Shown: piece after piece, positions 32,984 to 41,129 of the stretch
Layout: each line of letters opens with the position of its first letter
How positions within the stretch are numbered: the stretch's first letter is position 1
Notes under the pieces: generated by a model
What the model was told of the DNA's origin: nothing
The model's input: the letters and a program-made list of their open reading frames with translations, nothing else
Databases searched by the model: none
Position numbers and translations under genes: made by a program
Assembly (NCBI GenBank): GCA_029975165.1
Contig: JARKPR010000088.1
Location: 174,236-238,235 of the forward strand
DNA from: Selenomonadales bacterium
Lineage (GTDB): Bacteria; Bacillota; Negativicutes; Sporomusales; UBA7701
Direction of reading: 5' to 3'
Length of the DNA: 64,000 nucleotides

Positions 32984-33322
32984 TTAGCCCAGGCACAGCC
33001 GGTCGCCGGCCATCGTCCCCGTGCGGACGAGCGTCCCCACCGGCAGCTCCACCACGTACAGGCTGCCGCGGCACATCGCCATCCGCCCCGGCCTGAGGCC
33101 GATGATCGTCTTCGCCACCCGGTCAGCGGCCGCCACGAACACCACGTCGATGGGGTAATTCATGCCGAAGGTGTGGATGCTCTCGCACGGCCTGATGACA
33201 AGCCCTTCGCCGTCCGCCAGGCCGCGCGTCCCCAGCAGGCCCTTGAGGCGGGACCAGAAGCCGTCCGCCACGCGCGCATCGCCGGCCAGCGTCCTGCCGG
33301 TCGTAAGATTGACGATTTCCAT
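32984..33322 (-). CDS. DUF192-domain protein
   Basis: Small protein of 112 residues made entirely of a DUF192 domain. The ATG at 33322 follows AAGGCGGTG. LKGLLGTRGLADGEGLVIRPCESIHTFGMNYPIDVVF is the family core, with the HTFGM segment. Unlike many DUF192 proteins it has no signal peptide. It is the last gene of the tadE-tadG-tadA-tadC unit; function within pilus biology is unknown. Confidence 0.9.
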   Translation of the reverse strand: MEIVNLTTGRTLAGDARVADGFWSRLKGLLGTRGLADGEGLVIRPCESIHTFGMNYPIDVVFVAAADRVAKTIIGLRPGRMAMCRGSLYVVELPVGTLVRTGTMAGDRLCLG

Positions 33323-33354
33323 CGCTTCACCGCCTTTCCTGCCACCATGGCGGT

Positions 33355-34281
33355 TCATCTGTTCATCAGCATCGTTACCACACGGATGGCGGCCGGGCCC
33401 ACCAGGACCACGAAAATCGCCGGGAAAATAAACAGCACCAGGGGGATGAGCATCTTTACCGGCGCCTTCATCGCCTTTTCCTGGGCCCGTTGCCGGCGCT
33501 TCTCGCGCATTGCCGCCGACTGCACTCGCAGCACGTTGCCGATGCTGACGCCGAGCTGGTCGGCCTGCACGAGCGCCGAGGTGAACAGCGACAGATCGTT
33601 CACCGCGCAGCGCTGCCCCAGGGCATGCAGCGCCTCCCGCCGCGGCACGCCGATGCGCATCTCCTGCAGCATGCGGCCGAATTCGTCCACCAGCGGGCCC
33701 TTCATTTTCTCCGCCAGCTTGGCCAGCGCCCCATCGAAGCCCAGCCCGGCTTCGATGCTCACCGTCAGGATATCGAGCGCATCGGGCAGCGCTTTTTGAA
33801 TATCCTTCTTGCGGGCGGCGATCTTGCGGCGGAGCAGCAGCAGCGGCAGGCCGGCGCCCACGGCCAGCCCCAGCGCGGTCAGGGCGAGTATCCGGCCGGC
33901 GGGCGCCGCCCGCAGGAAAGCGAAACCGCCGCTCGCGGCCGCGAACATGAACGCCGACAGGCCGCACAGCAGCAGGAAACCGTCCGTCCCCAGCCCGCCG
34001 AAGCCGCCGGCGGCCGCAAGCCGCTCGCCGACCACGCGGCGCAGGGCCGCCGGCGTCAGCCGCCCGAAGCTGCGCGCCAGGCTGCCGGCAAGCGGCGAAA
34101 CCACCCGCTGGGCGAACGGTTTATCGAGCTCCCCATCGCCGTCCGGCCGGGCGGCCGCCAGGACGTCGAGCGCCCGCAGCCGCGCCGCCACCTCGCCCCC
34201 GGCCGGCAGCCAGGCCGCGCCCAGCAGCCAGATGACGGCGAACACCGTCACCGATACCATTATCGCTATCAGCAGCGCCAT
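33355..34281 (-). CDS. tadC: Tad pilus inner-membrane protein TadC
   Basis: Polytopic platform protein of the Tad pilus, 308 residues. One N-terminal membrane helix, two in the middle (about 105-150) and one or two at the C-terminus flank a T2SSF (GspF-like) domain (about 165-290) with ALDILTVSIEAGLGFDGAL and LSLFTSALVQADQLGVSIGNVLR. It follows the TadA ATPase by 19 bases. With TadB it forms the membrane platform on which TadA acts. Confidence 0.9.
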   Translation of the reverse strand: MALLIAIMVSVTVFAVIWLLGAAWLPAGGEVAARLRALDVLAAARPDGDGELDKPFAQRVVSPLAGSLARSFGRLTPAALRRVVGERLAAAGGFGGLGTDGFLLLCGLSAFMFAAASGGFAFLRAAPAGRILALTALGLAVGAGLPLLLLRRKIAARKKDIQKALPDALDILTVSIEAGLGFDGALAKLAEKMKGPLVDEFGRMLQEMRIGVPRREALHALGQRCAVNDLSLFTSALVQADQLGVSIGNVLRVQSAAMREKRRQRAQEKAMKAPVKMLIPLVLFIFPAIFVVLVGPAAIRVVTMLMNR

Positions 34282-34300
34282 TCGGCCTCCACCGCCCGTC

Positions 34301-35665
34301 TTATTTCGTCCAGAATAGCTCGTTGGCGAGATTTATCCCGTTCGCCGCCAGCTTGTCGAGAAACTTCGGCCTGATGCCGGTAGGCCCCAGGCTGCCGGCG
34401 ATCCGTCCCGCCTCGTCGCAGCCCGTCTGGTCGAAGATGAAGATATCCTGCAGGGTGATGACGTCGCCTTCCATCCCCTGAACCTCGGTGAGATGGGTGA
34501 TCTTGCGGCTGCCGTCCCGCAGGCGCGCCTGCTGCACGATCAGGTCGACCGCCGAGGCAATCTGCTCGCGGATGGCCTTCACCGGCAGCTCCATGCCGGC
34601 CATCAGCACCATGGTCTCCAGGCGGCTGAGCATATCGCGGGGGCTGTTGGCGTGGCCAGTCGTCAGCGAACCGTCGTGGCCGGTGTTCATCGCCTGCAGC
34701 ATATCGAGCGCCTCGCCGCCGCGGACCTCGCCGACCACGATGCGGTCCGGCCGCATCCGCAGCGAGTTGCGCACCAGGTCGCGCATCGTTATCGCGCCCT
34801 TGCCCTCGATGTTGGGCGGCCGCGTTTCCAGGGTGACGACATGCTCCTGGTGGAGCTGCAGCTCGGCGGCGTCCTCCACCGTGACGATGCGCTCGTCGTC
34901 CGGGATGAACGACGACAGCACGTTGAGGGTCGTCGTCTTGCCCGAGCCGGTGCCGCCGGACACCACCACGTTGAGCTTGCCCATGATGCAGGCCCGCAGG
35001 AAATCGGCCATTTCCGCGGTCAGCGTGCCGAACGCGACCAGGTTGTCGACTGTCAGCGGCTCCTTGGCGAATTTGCGGATGGTCAGGCACGGCCCCTTGA
35101 GGGCCAGCGGCGGGATGATGGCGTTGACGCGCGAGCCGTCGGGCAGGCGGGCGTCGACCAGCGGCGAGCTCTCGTCGATGCGCCGCCCCAGCGGGGCGAC
35201 GATTTTCTCGATGACATGCATCACATGGGCGTCGTCGCGGAACCGCACGTCGGTGAGGATGAGCTTGCCCTTGCGCTCGACGTACACCTGGGCCGGCCCG
35301 TTCACCATCACCTCGGAGATCGTCTCCTCCTGGAGCAGCGGGTCGATCGGCCCGTAGCCCAGGACCTCGTCCACCACCTCGGTGATGATCCGGGCCCGCT
35401 CGCCGCGGGGCACCGGCACCGGCTCTCCGTCCATCTGGCTGTTGGCCAGCTTGGCGACGACATCCTCCAGCACCCGGCGGTCGACATCCTTGTCGGTGAG
35501 GATCTTGCTCTCCTCGGCGCTCAGTTCATCCACGATCCGTTTATGGATGCGCATTTTCAAATTCTGAAAGGGATCGGCCCTGACCGGCGCCGGCGCCCCC
35601 TTAGCCCTGTCCCGCGGTCCCGGTTCGGCCGCCTTCGTGGCCTCCAGGCGCTTTAAAAGCGACAT
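34301..35665 (-). CDS. tadA: Tad pilus assembly ATPase TadA/CpaF
   Basis: Hexameric secretion ATPase of 454 residues that powers Flp pilus polymerisation. An N-terminal domain (about 70-190) precedes the RecA-like core with Walker A VSGGTGSGKTTTLN near residue 230, the Asp box, Walker B RIVVGEVRGGEALDML, and the His box GHDGSLTTGHAN. Length and motif order are those of CpaF. It lies between tadG and tadC in one leftward unit. Confidence 0.95.
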   Translation of the reverse strand: MSLLKRLEATKAAEPGPRDRAKGAPAPVRADPFQNLKMRIHKRIVDELSAEESKILTDKDVDRRVLEDVVAKLANSQMDGEPVPVPRGERARIITEVVDEVLGYGPIDPLLQEETISEVMVNGPAQVYVERKGKLILTDVRFRDDAHVMHVIEKIVAPLGRRIDESSPLVDARLPDGSRVNAIIPPLALKGPCLTIRKFAKEPLTVDNLVAFGTLTAEMADFLRACIMGKLNVVVSGGTGSGKTTTLNVLSSFIPDDERIVTVEDAAELQLHQEHVVTLETRPPNIEGKGAITMRDLVRNSLRMRPDRIVVGEVRGGEALDMLQAMNTGHDGSLTTGHANSPRDMLSRLETMVLMAGMELPVKAIREQIASAVDLIVQQARLRDGSRKITHLTEVQGMEGDVITLQDIFIFDQTGCDEAGRIAGSLGPTGIRPKFLDKLAANGINLANELFWTK

Positions 35666-35677
35666 TATGCCTGCCTC

Positions 35678-36730
35678 CTACTCCACCAGCCGCGGGCTGA
35701 CAGGCAGCGACGTCACCGGATTGCTGTCGCCGTTGACCGTGATCCCCGAGCCGTTCATCGTCACCCTGTTGCCGATTACCCGGCCGTTGATGGTTATGTT
35801 GCTGCCGTTGATGGTTATATTGCCGTTCGGCGCGTACAGGATCGCGTCGATGGTGATGTTGTTGCCGTTGATGGCTATATTGCCGTTGCTGGAATACATG
35901 AACAACTGTCCGTTGCCCGTCTGGCTGATGTTGTTGCCGTTGTTATTTATATTGCCGGTAGCCATTATCGAGCCCGTGCCGCTGATTTTGTTGCCGTTGA
36001 AGGTCACATTGCCGTCGACATACATCGACCCGTCGACGTTCAGGCTCGTCCCGTTGAACGTCTGGTTGGTGCTGTACTTCGCCGCCGCGATGTCCCTGAT
36101 CTGGGCGCTGTAGTCGGGCATGTCGATGCGGTCGACACCTTCGGTTTGCGTGCCCCTGATGTCGACTTTGGAACCATGGACCGCGATGCTGTCATGGGCT
36201 TCGACGCCGCCGGTCACCAATATCGTGCTGCCGTTTATGCTCAGCGACTGGTCGGAGTGGATCGATCCGTAAACCTTCACGTCGCTGCCGTTGAGGGGCA
36301 GGATATCCGTATCGCTGCCGGAAAAAATCGTGAAGTCGAACGGCCCGCCCGCGTCGAGGGCCGCGGCCGCCGTCACCTTGATGCTGGCGGTGCTGATGCC
36401 CAGGACATTGAGGAAAAAGGTCGGGAAGTTCTCGGTGTAGGTCAGGTTCAGCCGCCGGTTGTTTTGCGAAAAAGCGGTCACCAGATTGGCGGACGCCAGA
36501 CCGTTGCTTTCCGCATAATCGTCGGCCGCGCTCACCGCGCTGCCCGTGTTGGGCAGGCGGGCCGCCCCGGCTAGGCAGGCGGCGTCCACGCCGTTCTGCA
36601 GCCGGGCGTGCTGACCGTACAAATAACCGACGTCGACCACCAGGCCGGCTACCCCGGCGAAGACGGTCAGCGCCAGCGCGAACAGCACGATGACGCTGCC
36701 TCTTTCGTTGTTGACAAGCCGTCGCAGCAT
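35678..36730 (-). CDS. TadG-like pilus protein with Asn-Gly-rich beta-solenoid
   Basis: Protein of 350 residues. Residues 1-70 match the TadG/TadE prepilin-like N-terminus (NNERGSVIVLFALALTVFAG, hydrophobic helix, then VDVGYLYGQHARLQNGVDAACLAGA). Residues about 140-335 are built of short repeats centred on NG pairs (INGSTI, FNGNKI, INGNNITI, INGSNITING, MNGSGITVNG), which predict a right-handed beta-solenoid with Asn ladders. Typical TadG has a von Willebrand A domain instead. The solenoid would project outside the cell and may act as an adhesin or pilus tip; this is inferred. Confidence 0.8.
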   Translation of the reverse strand: MLRRLVNNERGSVIVLFALALTVFAGVAGLVVDVGYLYGQHARLQNGVDAACLAGAARLPNTGSAVSAADDYAESNGLASANLVTAFSQNNRRLNLTYTENFPTFFLNVLGISTASIKVTAAAALDAGGPFDFTIFSGSDTDILPLNGSDVKVYGSIHSDQSLSINGSTILVTGGVEAHDSIAVHGSKVDIRGTQTEGVDRIDMPDYSAQIRDIAAAKYSTNQTFNGTSLNVDGSMYVDGNVTFNGNKISGTGSIMATGNINNNGNNISQTGNGQLFMYSSNGNIAINGNNITIDAILYAPNGNITINGSNITINGRVIGNRVTMNGSGITVNGDSNPVTSLPVSPRLVE

Positions 36731-36743
36731 GGTCCGCCCTCCT

Positions 36744-37163
36744 TTATTCGACGCGCATTACCGCCGTCCCCGTCACATTGAACGTCGCCGGCAGGATAGC
36801 GTAAACTTCGCCCGACCACGGGTTGGTGATGCTCGACACGCTGACCGGCACCGGGTAGACGACCTGCACCGTCACCGCCGTGCCGGCCGTCCGGGACGCC
36901 GGGCCGATCGTGATATGCCGATCTTCCAAAGGGATGCCTGGCGCGGCATTCTTGGCGGCGGCCTTGATGGTTGCGTCGTCCTTGCGCACCGCCGCCGCCC
37001 TGGCTCCGGCCCTGGCCGCCTCGGCCACCGTGATGTAGTCGTGCATCACCAGGCCGAACTCCAGCATCGCCACCAGCAGCAGCAGGAAGACAGGCAGAAT
37101 CAGGGCCAGCTCGACGATCGCCTGGCCCCGCCTGTTCCTTATGTAGCGGCTGATGCTGCGCAC
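36744..37163 (-). CDS. tadE: TadE-family minor pseudopilin
   Basis: Minor pilin-like protein of 139 residues. I choose the GTG at 37163, which has GGGAGG 8 bases upstream; longer readings would start inside the -10 box at 37201-37206. After a basic leader, RRGQAIVELALILPVFLLLLVAMLEFG carries the prepilin cleavage context and TadE helix, followed by TVAEAARAGARAA. The remainder is beta-rich. It begins the tadE-tadG-tadA-tadC-DUF192 unit with its own promoter. Confidence 0.87.
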   Translation of the reverse strand: MRSISRYIRNRRGQAIVELALILPVFLLLLVAMLEFGLVMHDYITVAEAARAGARAAAVRKDDATIKAAAKNAAPGIPLEDRHITIGPASRTAGTAVTVQVVYPVPVSVSSITNPWSGEVYAILPATFNVTGTAVMRVE

Positions 37164-37200
37164 AAGTCCTTCCTCCCCTCCGGAGCGTATACCCGTCTTC

Positions 37201-37247
37201 ATTGTACCATCGCCGCCGCGGCCGCCGCATCGTGCCCCGGTCTTATT
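37201..37247 (-). promoter_or_regulatory. Promoter and shared tad box of tadE
   Basis: Minus strand reads AATAAGAC, 7 bases, CGATG, 21 bases, TACAAT. The same arrangement precedes flp and cpaB. The TACAAT -10 box lies about 40 bases before the GTG start; no ordinary -35 hexamer is at the expected place. Confidence 0.55.
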
Positions 37248-37304
37248 ATCGTGAGCGGCCGGTCCCACCCGGCGCTTAGGCGTATAGTCCCATCACGCAG
37301 AGGA

Positions 37305-37328
37305 ACCCCCCGGCTGTCGCCGGGGGGT
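37305..37328 (-). terminator. Strong hairpin between flp and tadE
   Basis: Perfect 10-base GC-rich stem ACCCCCCGGC / GCCGGGGGGT with TGTC loop, 20 bases beyond the flp stop. It lacks a T tract on the minus strand, so it may stabilise or attenuate the pilin transcript rather than end it fully. Confidence 0.6.
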
Positions 37329-37347
37329 CGAGGTGCGGGGATTGTTA

Positions 37348-37530
37348 TTATTTCGGGTTGAGTTGGCCGCCGATATTGCCGAACAGGGCCGAGATGTCGC
37401 CGGCGAGGGTGGTCAGAGCAGCGGCGACCACCACCCCCACCAGGGCCAGGATGAGGCCGTATTCGACGAGGCCTTGGCCCTTCTCGTTGGCGATCCGGCA
37501 TTTCAGGCAATTCCACACATGCATGATCAT
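37348..37530 (-). CDS. flp: Flp-type major pilin
   Basis: Major pilin of the Tad system, 60 residues from the ATG at 37530 (GGAGG 8 bases upstream; another ATG two codons later is possible). The leader ends at NEKGQ and is followed by GLVEYGLILALVGVVVAAALTTL, giving the Flp cleavage pattern G/XXXXEY and one hydrophobic helix. The mature protein is about 40 residues, the usual Flp size. Two Cys lie in the leader only. It is a single-gene unit between a hairpin and its own promoter. The prepilin peptidase (TadV) is not in the window. Confidence 0.92.
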   Translation of the reverse strand: MIMHVWNCLKCRIANEKGQGLVEYGLILALVGVVVAAALTTLAGDISALFGNIGGQLNPK

Positions 37531-37582
37531 TTTTCTTTCCTCCTGTATTTTCATTTAAAGTTTGGGTCCGGTTGGTGATCTT

Positions 37583-37628
37583 ATTGTAGCACCCCACCCG
37601 CGCCCTGCCATCGGCCGCAAGTCTTATT
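37583..37628 (-). promoter_or_regulatory. Promoter and shared tad box of flp
   Basis: Minus strand reads AATAAGAC (37628-37621), 7 bases, CGATG, 20 bases, TACAAT (37588-37583). The leader to the flp start would be about 45 bases. GGGACC/GGTCC motifs lie further upstream. Confidence 0.6.
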
Positions 37629-37693
37629 TTCGCTGGTCCGATGGTCTCAGGCCCCGTGGCGTCCGGTCCCAGAAAATACAGGGGTCGTTGGTC

Positions 37694-38833
37694 CTAGTCT
37701 GCCTTCAGCGGCACCTTTACGAGCACCTTCGTGCCCTTGCCGATGTGCGACCGCACCGAAAAATCGCCGCCCAGCAGCGAGATGCGCTCCTGCATCCCCA
37801 TGAGGCCGAAGCTCTCCGTCCTGCTCCGGTCGGCGTTGGGATCGAAGCCCTGCCCGTCGTCCTCCACCTGCGCGGCGATCACCGCCGCGCGGTAATCGAG
37901 CCGCACCAGCACCGTGCTGGCCTTGGCGTGCTTCTCCACGTTGGTGAGCGCCTCCTGCAGCGTCCGGAAGATGCCGACCTCGAGATGGGAGCTCAGCCGC
38001 TTCTCCTCGCCCGTCACCTTGATCTCGGCGATTATCCCCGCCCGCTCCTGCATCGTATCCAGCACCCGCCGCAGTGTCGGCACGAGGCCGAGATCGTCGA
38101 GCGTCATCGGCCGCAGGCCGAAGATGATCTTGCGCGTTTCTTTGAGCACATAACGGATCTGCTCCTGCAGGTCCTTCAGCTCCGCCCGGGCGCGGGCCAC
38201 GTCGCCGTCGAGCAGCCGTTCGCACACCTCGGCCCGGAAAACGACGTTGGCCATCGCCTGCGCCGGCCCGTCGTGGATTTCCCGCGCCACCCGCCGCCGT
38301 TCCTCCTCCTGGGCCTGGATGATCTTGGCCGCCAGGGCCTGCCGCTGCTGCAGCGACTCGATCTGCGTCACCATCGACTCCATATGGTCGCCCAAAAAGC
38401 CCAGGGCGGCGCCCACCTGCGCCACCAGGCCTTCGGCCCGCTGCAGCGTGTCCTTCAGGTTGCGCAGGCGCAGCTCCAGGTCGTCCCGTTCGCGGCGAAG
38501 GTTGCGCTCCTGCTCGCGGGCCACCTCCAGGTCGACGCGCACGTTGATGGCGTCCTGATAAGCCTGGCGCATGTCCTCCTCGCTGAAAACCCGGAAATTG
38601 CGATGCACCTCGGCCAGGCGGAGACGGGTCCGCCGTTCCCTCTTCTCCAGTTCGTCGACGCGGGCAATCACCGCGTTGGTCTCCTGCTGGACCCGTTCAA
38701 GATCCTTCTTGACGCTTTCCATCTCGGTGCGGGCGGCCTCATAGATCGCGAAGATCTGCGACTTGCCCTTCTCCACCGCCGAAATGGTCTGCCTGACGAT
38801 CTTGTCGAGAATCTTCGTGTCGATCTTTTGCAT
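37694..38833 (-). CDS. DegS-like sensor histidine kinase
   Basis: Cytoplasmic two-component kinase of 379 residues. The ATG at 38833 follows AAAGGTG. The first 180 residues are a long coiled coil as in DegS, with no membrane segment. EEERRRVAREIHDGPAQAM holds the HisKA_3 phospho-accepting His, and an HATPase domain follows (LQEALTNVEKHAK, DDGQGFD, GLMGMQERI). No DegU-type regulator is adjacent. It is embedded in the tad locus between tadB and flp, and the only receiver domain in the locus is fused to CpaE. Confidence 0.9.
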   Translation of the reverse strand: MQKIDTKILDKIVRQTISAVEKGKSQIFAIYEAARTEMESVKKDLERVQQETNAVIARVDELEKRERRTRLRLAEVHRNFRVFSEEDMRQAYQDAINVRVDLEVAREQERNLRRERDDLELRLRNLKDTLQRAEGLVAQVGAALGFLGDHMESMVTQIESLQQRQALAAKIIQAQEEERRRVAREIHDGPAQAMANVVFRAEVCERLLDGDVARARAELKDLQEQIRYVLKETRKIIFGLRPMTLDDLGLVPTLRRVLDTMQERAGIIAEIKVTGEEKRLSSHLEVGIFRTLQEALTNVEKHAKASTVLVRLDYRAAVIAAQVEDDGQGFDPNADRSRTESFGLMGMQERISLLGGDFSVRSHIGKGTKVLVKVPLKAD

Positions 38834-38913
38834 AACCCCACACCTTTTGCCGCTTTTACCACATGAGTTCGCCGCCGGCCCTGCCATCCCTGCCGGCGGC
38901 GAGGCGAAGTTAA

Positions 38914-38935
38914 AAAGAGGGGCGCGCCCCTCTTT
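38914..38935 (-). terminator. Terminator after tadB
   Basis: Perfect inverted repeat AAAGAGGGGCG / CGCCCCTCTTT, immediately after the tadB stop, then TTTTTAA on the minus strand. It ends the cpaB-cpaC-cpaE-tadB unit. Confidence 0.88.
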
Positions 38936-38936
38936 A

Positions 38937-39914
38937 TTAATACTCGATATTCACGATTTTCCACACCATCAGCATGCCGATTGCCATGCTGACAAGCGCA
39001 TACCCCACCATGAGCATGCCGGCCGGGTGCATGAACAGCGTCAGAATATACTGCGGGTTGATTACGTAAATAAAGCCTGCCAGCGCGAACGGCAGCACGC
39101 CGATTATCAACCCTGAGACGCGGCCCTGGGCGGTCAGCGTCCGCACCTCGCCCTTGAGCTTGATGCGCGCGCGGATGGTGCCGGCGATGCCGTCGAGCAC
39201 CTCGGCCAGGTTGCCGCCCACCTGGCGCTGGATAAGCACGGCCGTTACCACTAGGTCGAGATCGTCGCTGACCACCCGCTGGCCCATGTTGGCCAGCGCC
39301 TCCTCCGTCGTGACGCCGAGGCTCATCTCCTTCAGCACGCGGGCGAACTCCGCCCCGAGCGGCGGCGCCATCTCGCGGGATACCATCTCGATGGCCTGGA
39401 GGAAACTGTAGCCGGTGCGCAGCGAATTGCCCACAAGCACGAGGGCGTCGGCCAGCTGATTGTTGAACTGCCGCACCCGCCGCGCCGCCTTTATGCGTAG
39501 CGTCAGCACCGGCAGCAGGTACCCGGCGGCCACGCCGGCGAGCATCAGGACGGGCCGGCCGCCGCCGGCCGCGAACAGCGCCGCCCCTCCCGCCACCATC
39601 GTCCCGGCGCAGATGACGGCGAACTCCGCGCCCTTGAGCGGCACCCCGGCCTGAATCAGTTTGTGTTCCAGCGCCCGCGACCGGCCCGACCAGACGAAGT
39701 GGCGGCTCATATTGCGGACGAAGGCCCGCCAGCCGGTCAATTCCGGCCCGCGGGTCTCGACAGCCGCCTCCCTGGCGGCCGGCGTCGCTTCAATATACTG
39801 GCCGATACGCTCCCGCACGGTCTGCCGCGTCGCCGTGACGCTCCGCCAAAACGCGGCCAGGGCGGCCAGCACGGCCAAAAAGGTCAGCAGCGCTGCTACT
39901 CCCGCCACCGCCAA
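38937..39914 (-). CDS. tadB: Tad pilus inner-membrane protein TadB
   Basis: Platform protein of 325 residues, paralogous to TadC. N-terminal membrane helix (residues 5-25), a pair near 105-140, the T2SSF domain (about 155-285; NNQLADALVLVGNSLRTGYSFLQAIEMVSRE and ERVVSDDLDLVVTAVLIQRQVGGNLAEVLD-type motifs) and two C-terminal helices. It follows cpaE by 9 bases and closes the upstream tad transcription unit. Confidence 0.9.
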   Translation of the reverse strand: MAVAGVAALLTFLAVLAALAAFWRSVTATRQTVRERIGQYIEATPAAREAAVETRGPELTGWRAFVRNMSRHFVWSGRSRALEHKLIQAGVPLKGAEFAVICAGTMVAGGAALFAAGGGRPVLMLAGVAAGYLLPVLTLRIKAARRVRQFNNQLADALVLVGNSLRTGYSFLQAIEMVSREMAPPLGAEFARVLKEMSLGVTTEEALANMGQRVVSDDLDLVVTAVLIQRQVGGNLAEVLDGIAGTIRARIKLKGEVRTLTAQGRVSGLIIGVLPFALAGFIYVINPQYILTLFMHPAGMLMVGYALVSMAIGMLMVWKIVNIEY

Positions 39915-39923
39915 TCCCTCCTT

Positions 39924-41129
39924 CTAGCCCAGCAGCCTTTTCAGGCGGAAGACCATCCCCCGCGCCTCGGCCGGCTGGCGCCCGTCCTCCACGGCCAAGG
40001 CCCGCGCCAGGTTGAACACGCTCTGCGACACCGGCGCGTCGGGGTGGGAAACCACGAACGGAATGCCGCGGTTGACCGCCGCCACCACCACCTTGCCGTC
40101 GCTCGGCAGCGTGCCGGCGAACGGGCGCCGCAGGCTCTCCTCGACCTCTTTCACGTCCATGCCGCCCTCGCTGCTGGCCCGGTTGAGCACCAGCTTGATC
40201 TTTTCGCCGCTGTAAGCCAGCGAATCCATAATCTCCAGGCACAGCTTGATATTTTTGATCGTCGGCAGGTCGAGGGACGAAACTACCAGAACCTGGTCGG
40301 CCTCGTCGAGCGCCGCCAGCATGGCCTCGCTGAACGCCGGGGCCGTATCGACGATGATATAGCGATAGGCGGTGCGCAGCACCTTGAGGATGGTGGACAG
40401 ATGGGCGCCGGTGACGAGCTCCGCCTGTTCCGGCCGAAGCGGCGCGGCCAGCACGTCGACGCAGTCGTCGTAGCGGGTCATGTAGCCGGCCAGGTGTTTG
40501 GCGTCGAGGCCCTCGATGTCGCCGGCCAGGTCGGCGACCGTCGTCCGCGGCAGCAGATTGAAGAACAGGCTGACGTCGCCGAACTGGAGATCGGCGTCCA
40601 CGACGCACACCTTCTGCCTCGTCTTGGCCGCGATCGCCACCGCCAGGTTGACGGCGATCGTCGTCTTGCCGACGCCGCCCTTGGCGCTGAACACCGTCAT
40701 CACCGTCCCGGGCTCGGCCTTCGCCTCGAAAGCCACCACCTTGCGGCGCTGCTGGGCATTGGCGTAAACCTGCCTGATCGTTTTCAGCAGTTCGTCGCCG
40801 CTGAACGGCTTGGTCAGATAATCCTTGGCCCCGGCCGTCATCGCTTGCCGGAGGTATTCCTTCTCCCCCTGCACGCTCATGATGATGATGCTCGACTGCG
40901 GCGCCTCGGTGGCCAGCAGGCTTGCGGCGCTGATGCCGTCCATCCCCGGCATGTTGATATCCATGAGGATGATGTCCGGATGCAGCTCCTTGGCCTTGGC
41001 GATCGCCGCGGCTGCGTCGGCCGCCTCGCCGACCACGGCGATCTCGGGGTGGAAATCGATCAGCTTGCGGATATTATCGCGGGTCGCCTGGATGTCGTCG
41101 GTGATCAGCACCTTAATGCTTGCCGCCAT
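39924..41129 (-). CDS. cpaE: CpaE/TadZ-type ATPase fused to an intact receiver domain
   Basis: Polar-localisation ATPase of the Tad system, 401 residues. Residues 1-125 form a receiver domain with every phosphorylation residue in place: Asp11-Asp12, phospho-acceptor Asp57 (LMDINMPG), Ser85 and Lys107 (YLTKPF). In many TadZ proteins this domain is degenerate. Residues about 140-380 form a MinD/ParA ATPase with deviant Walker A SAKGGVGKTTIAV (148-160) and VVDADLQFGDVSLFFNL. It overlaps cpaC by 17 bases. Phosphorylation may therefore control pilus placement or assembly. Confidence 0.92.
   Translation of the reverse strand: MAASIKVLITDDIQATRDNIRKLIDFHPEIAVVGEAADAAAAIAKAKELHPDIILMDINMPGMDGISAASLLATEAPQSSIIIMSVQGEKEYLRQAMTAGAKDYLTKPFSGDELLKTIRQVYANAQQRRKVVAFEAKAEPGTVMTVFSAKGGVGKTTIAVNLAVAIAAKTRQKVCVVDADLQFGDVSLFFNLLPRTTVADLAGDIEGLDAKHLAGYMTRYDDCVDVLAAPLRPEQAELVTGAHLSTILKVLRTAYRYIIVDTAPAFSEAMLAALDEADQVLVVSSLDLPTIKNIKLCLEIMDSLAYSGEKIKLVLNRASSEGGMDVKEVEESLRRPFAGTLPSDGKVVVAAVNRGIPFVVSHPDAPVSQSVFNLARALAVEDGRQPAEARGMVFRLKRLLG

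Noticed and set aside
35740..36010. Tandem DNA repeat or CRISPR-like array
   Set aside because: Recurring GTTGCCGTTGATGG words are degenerate codons for NG-rich solenoid repeats; no regular spacer-repeat structure.
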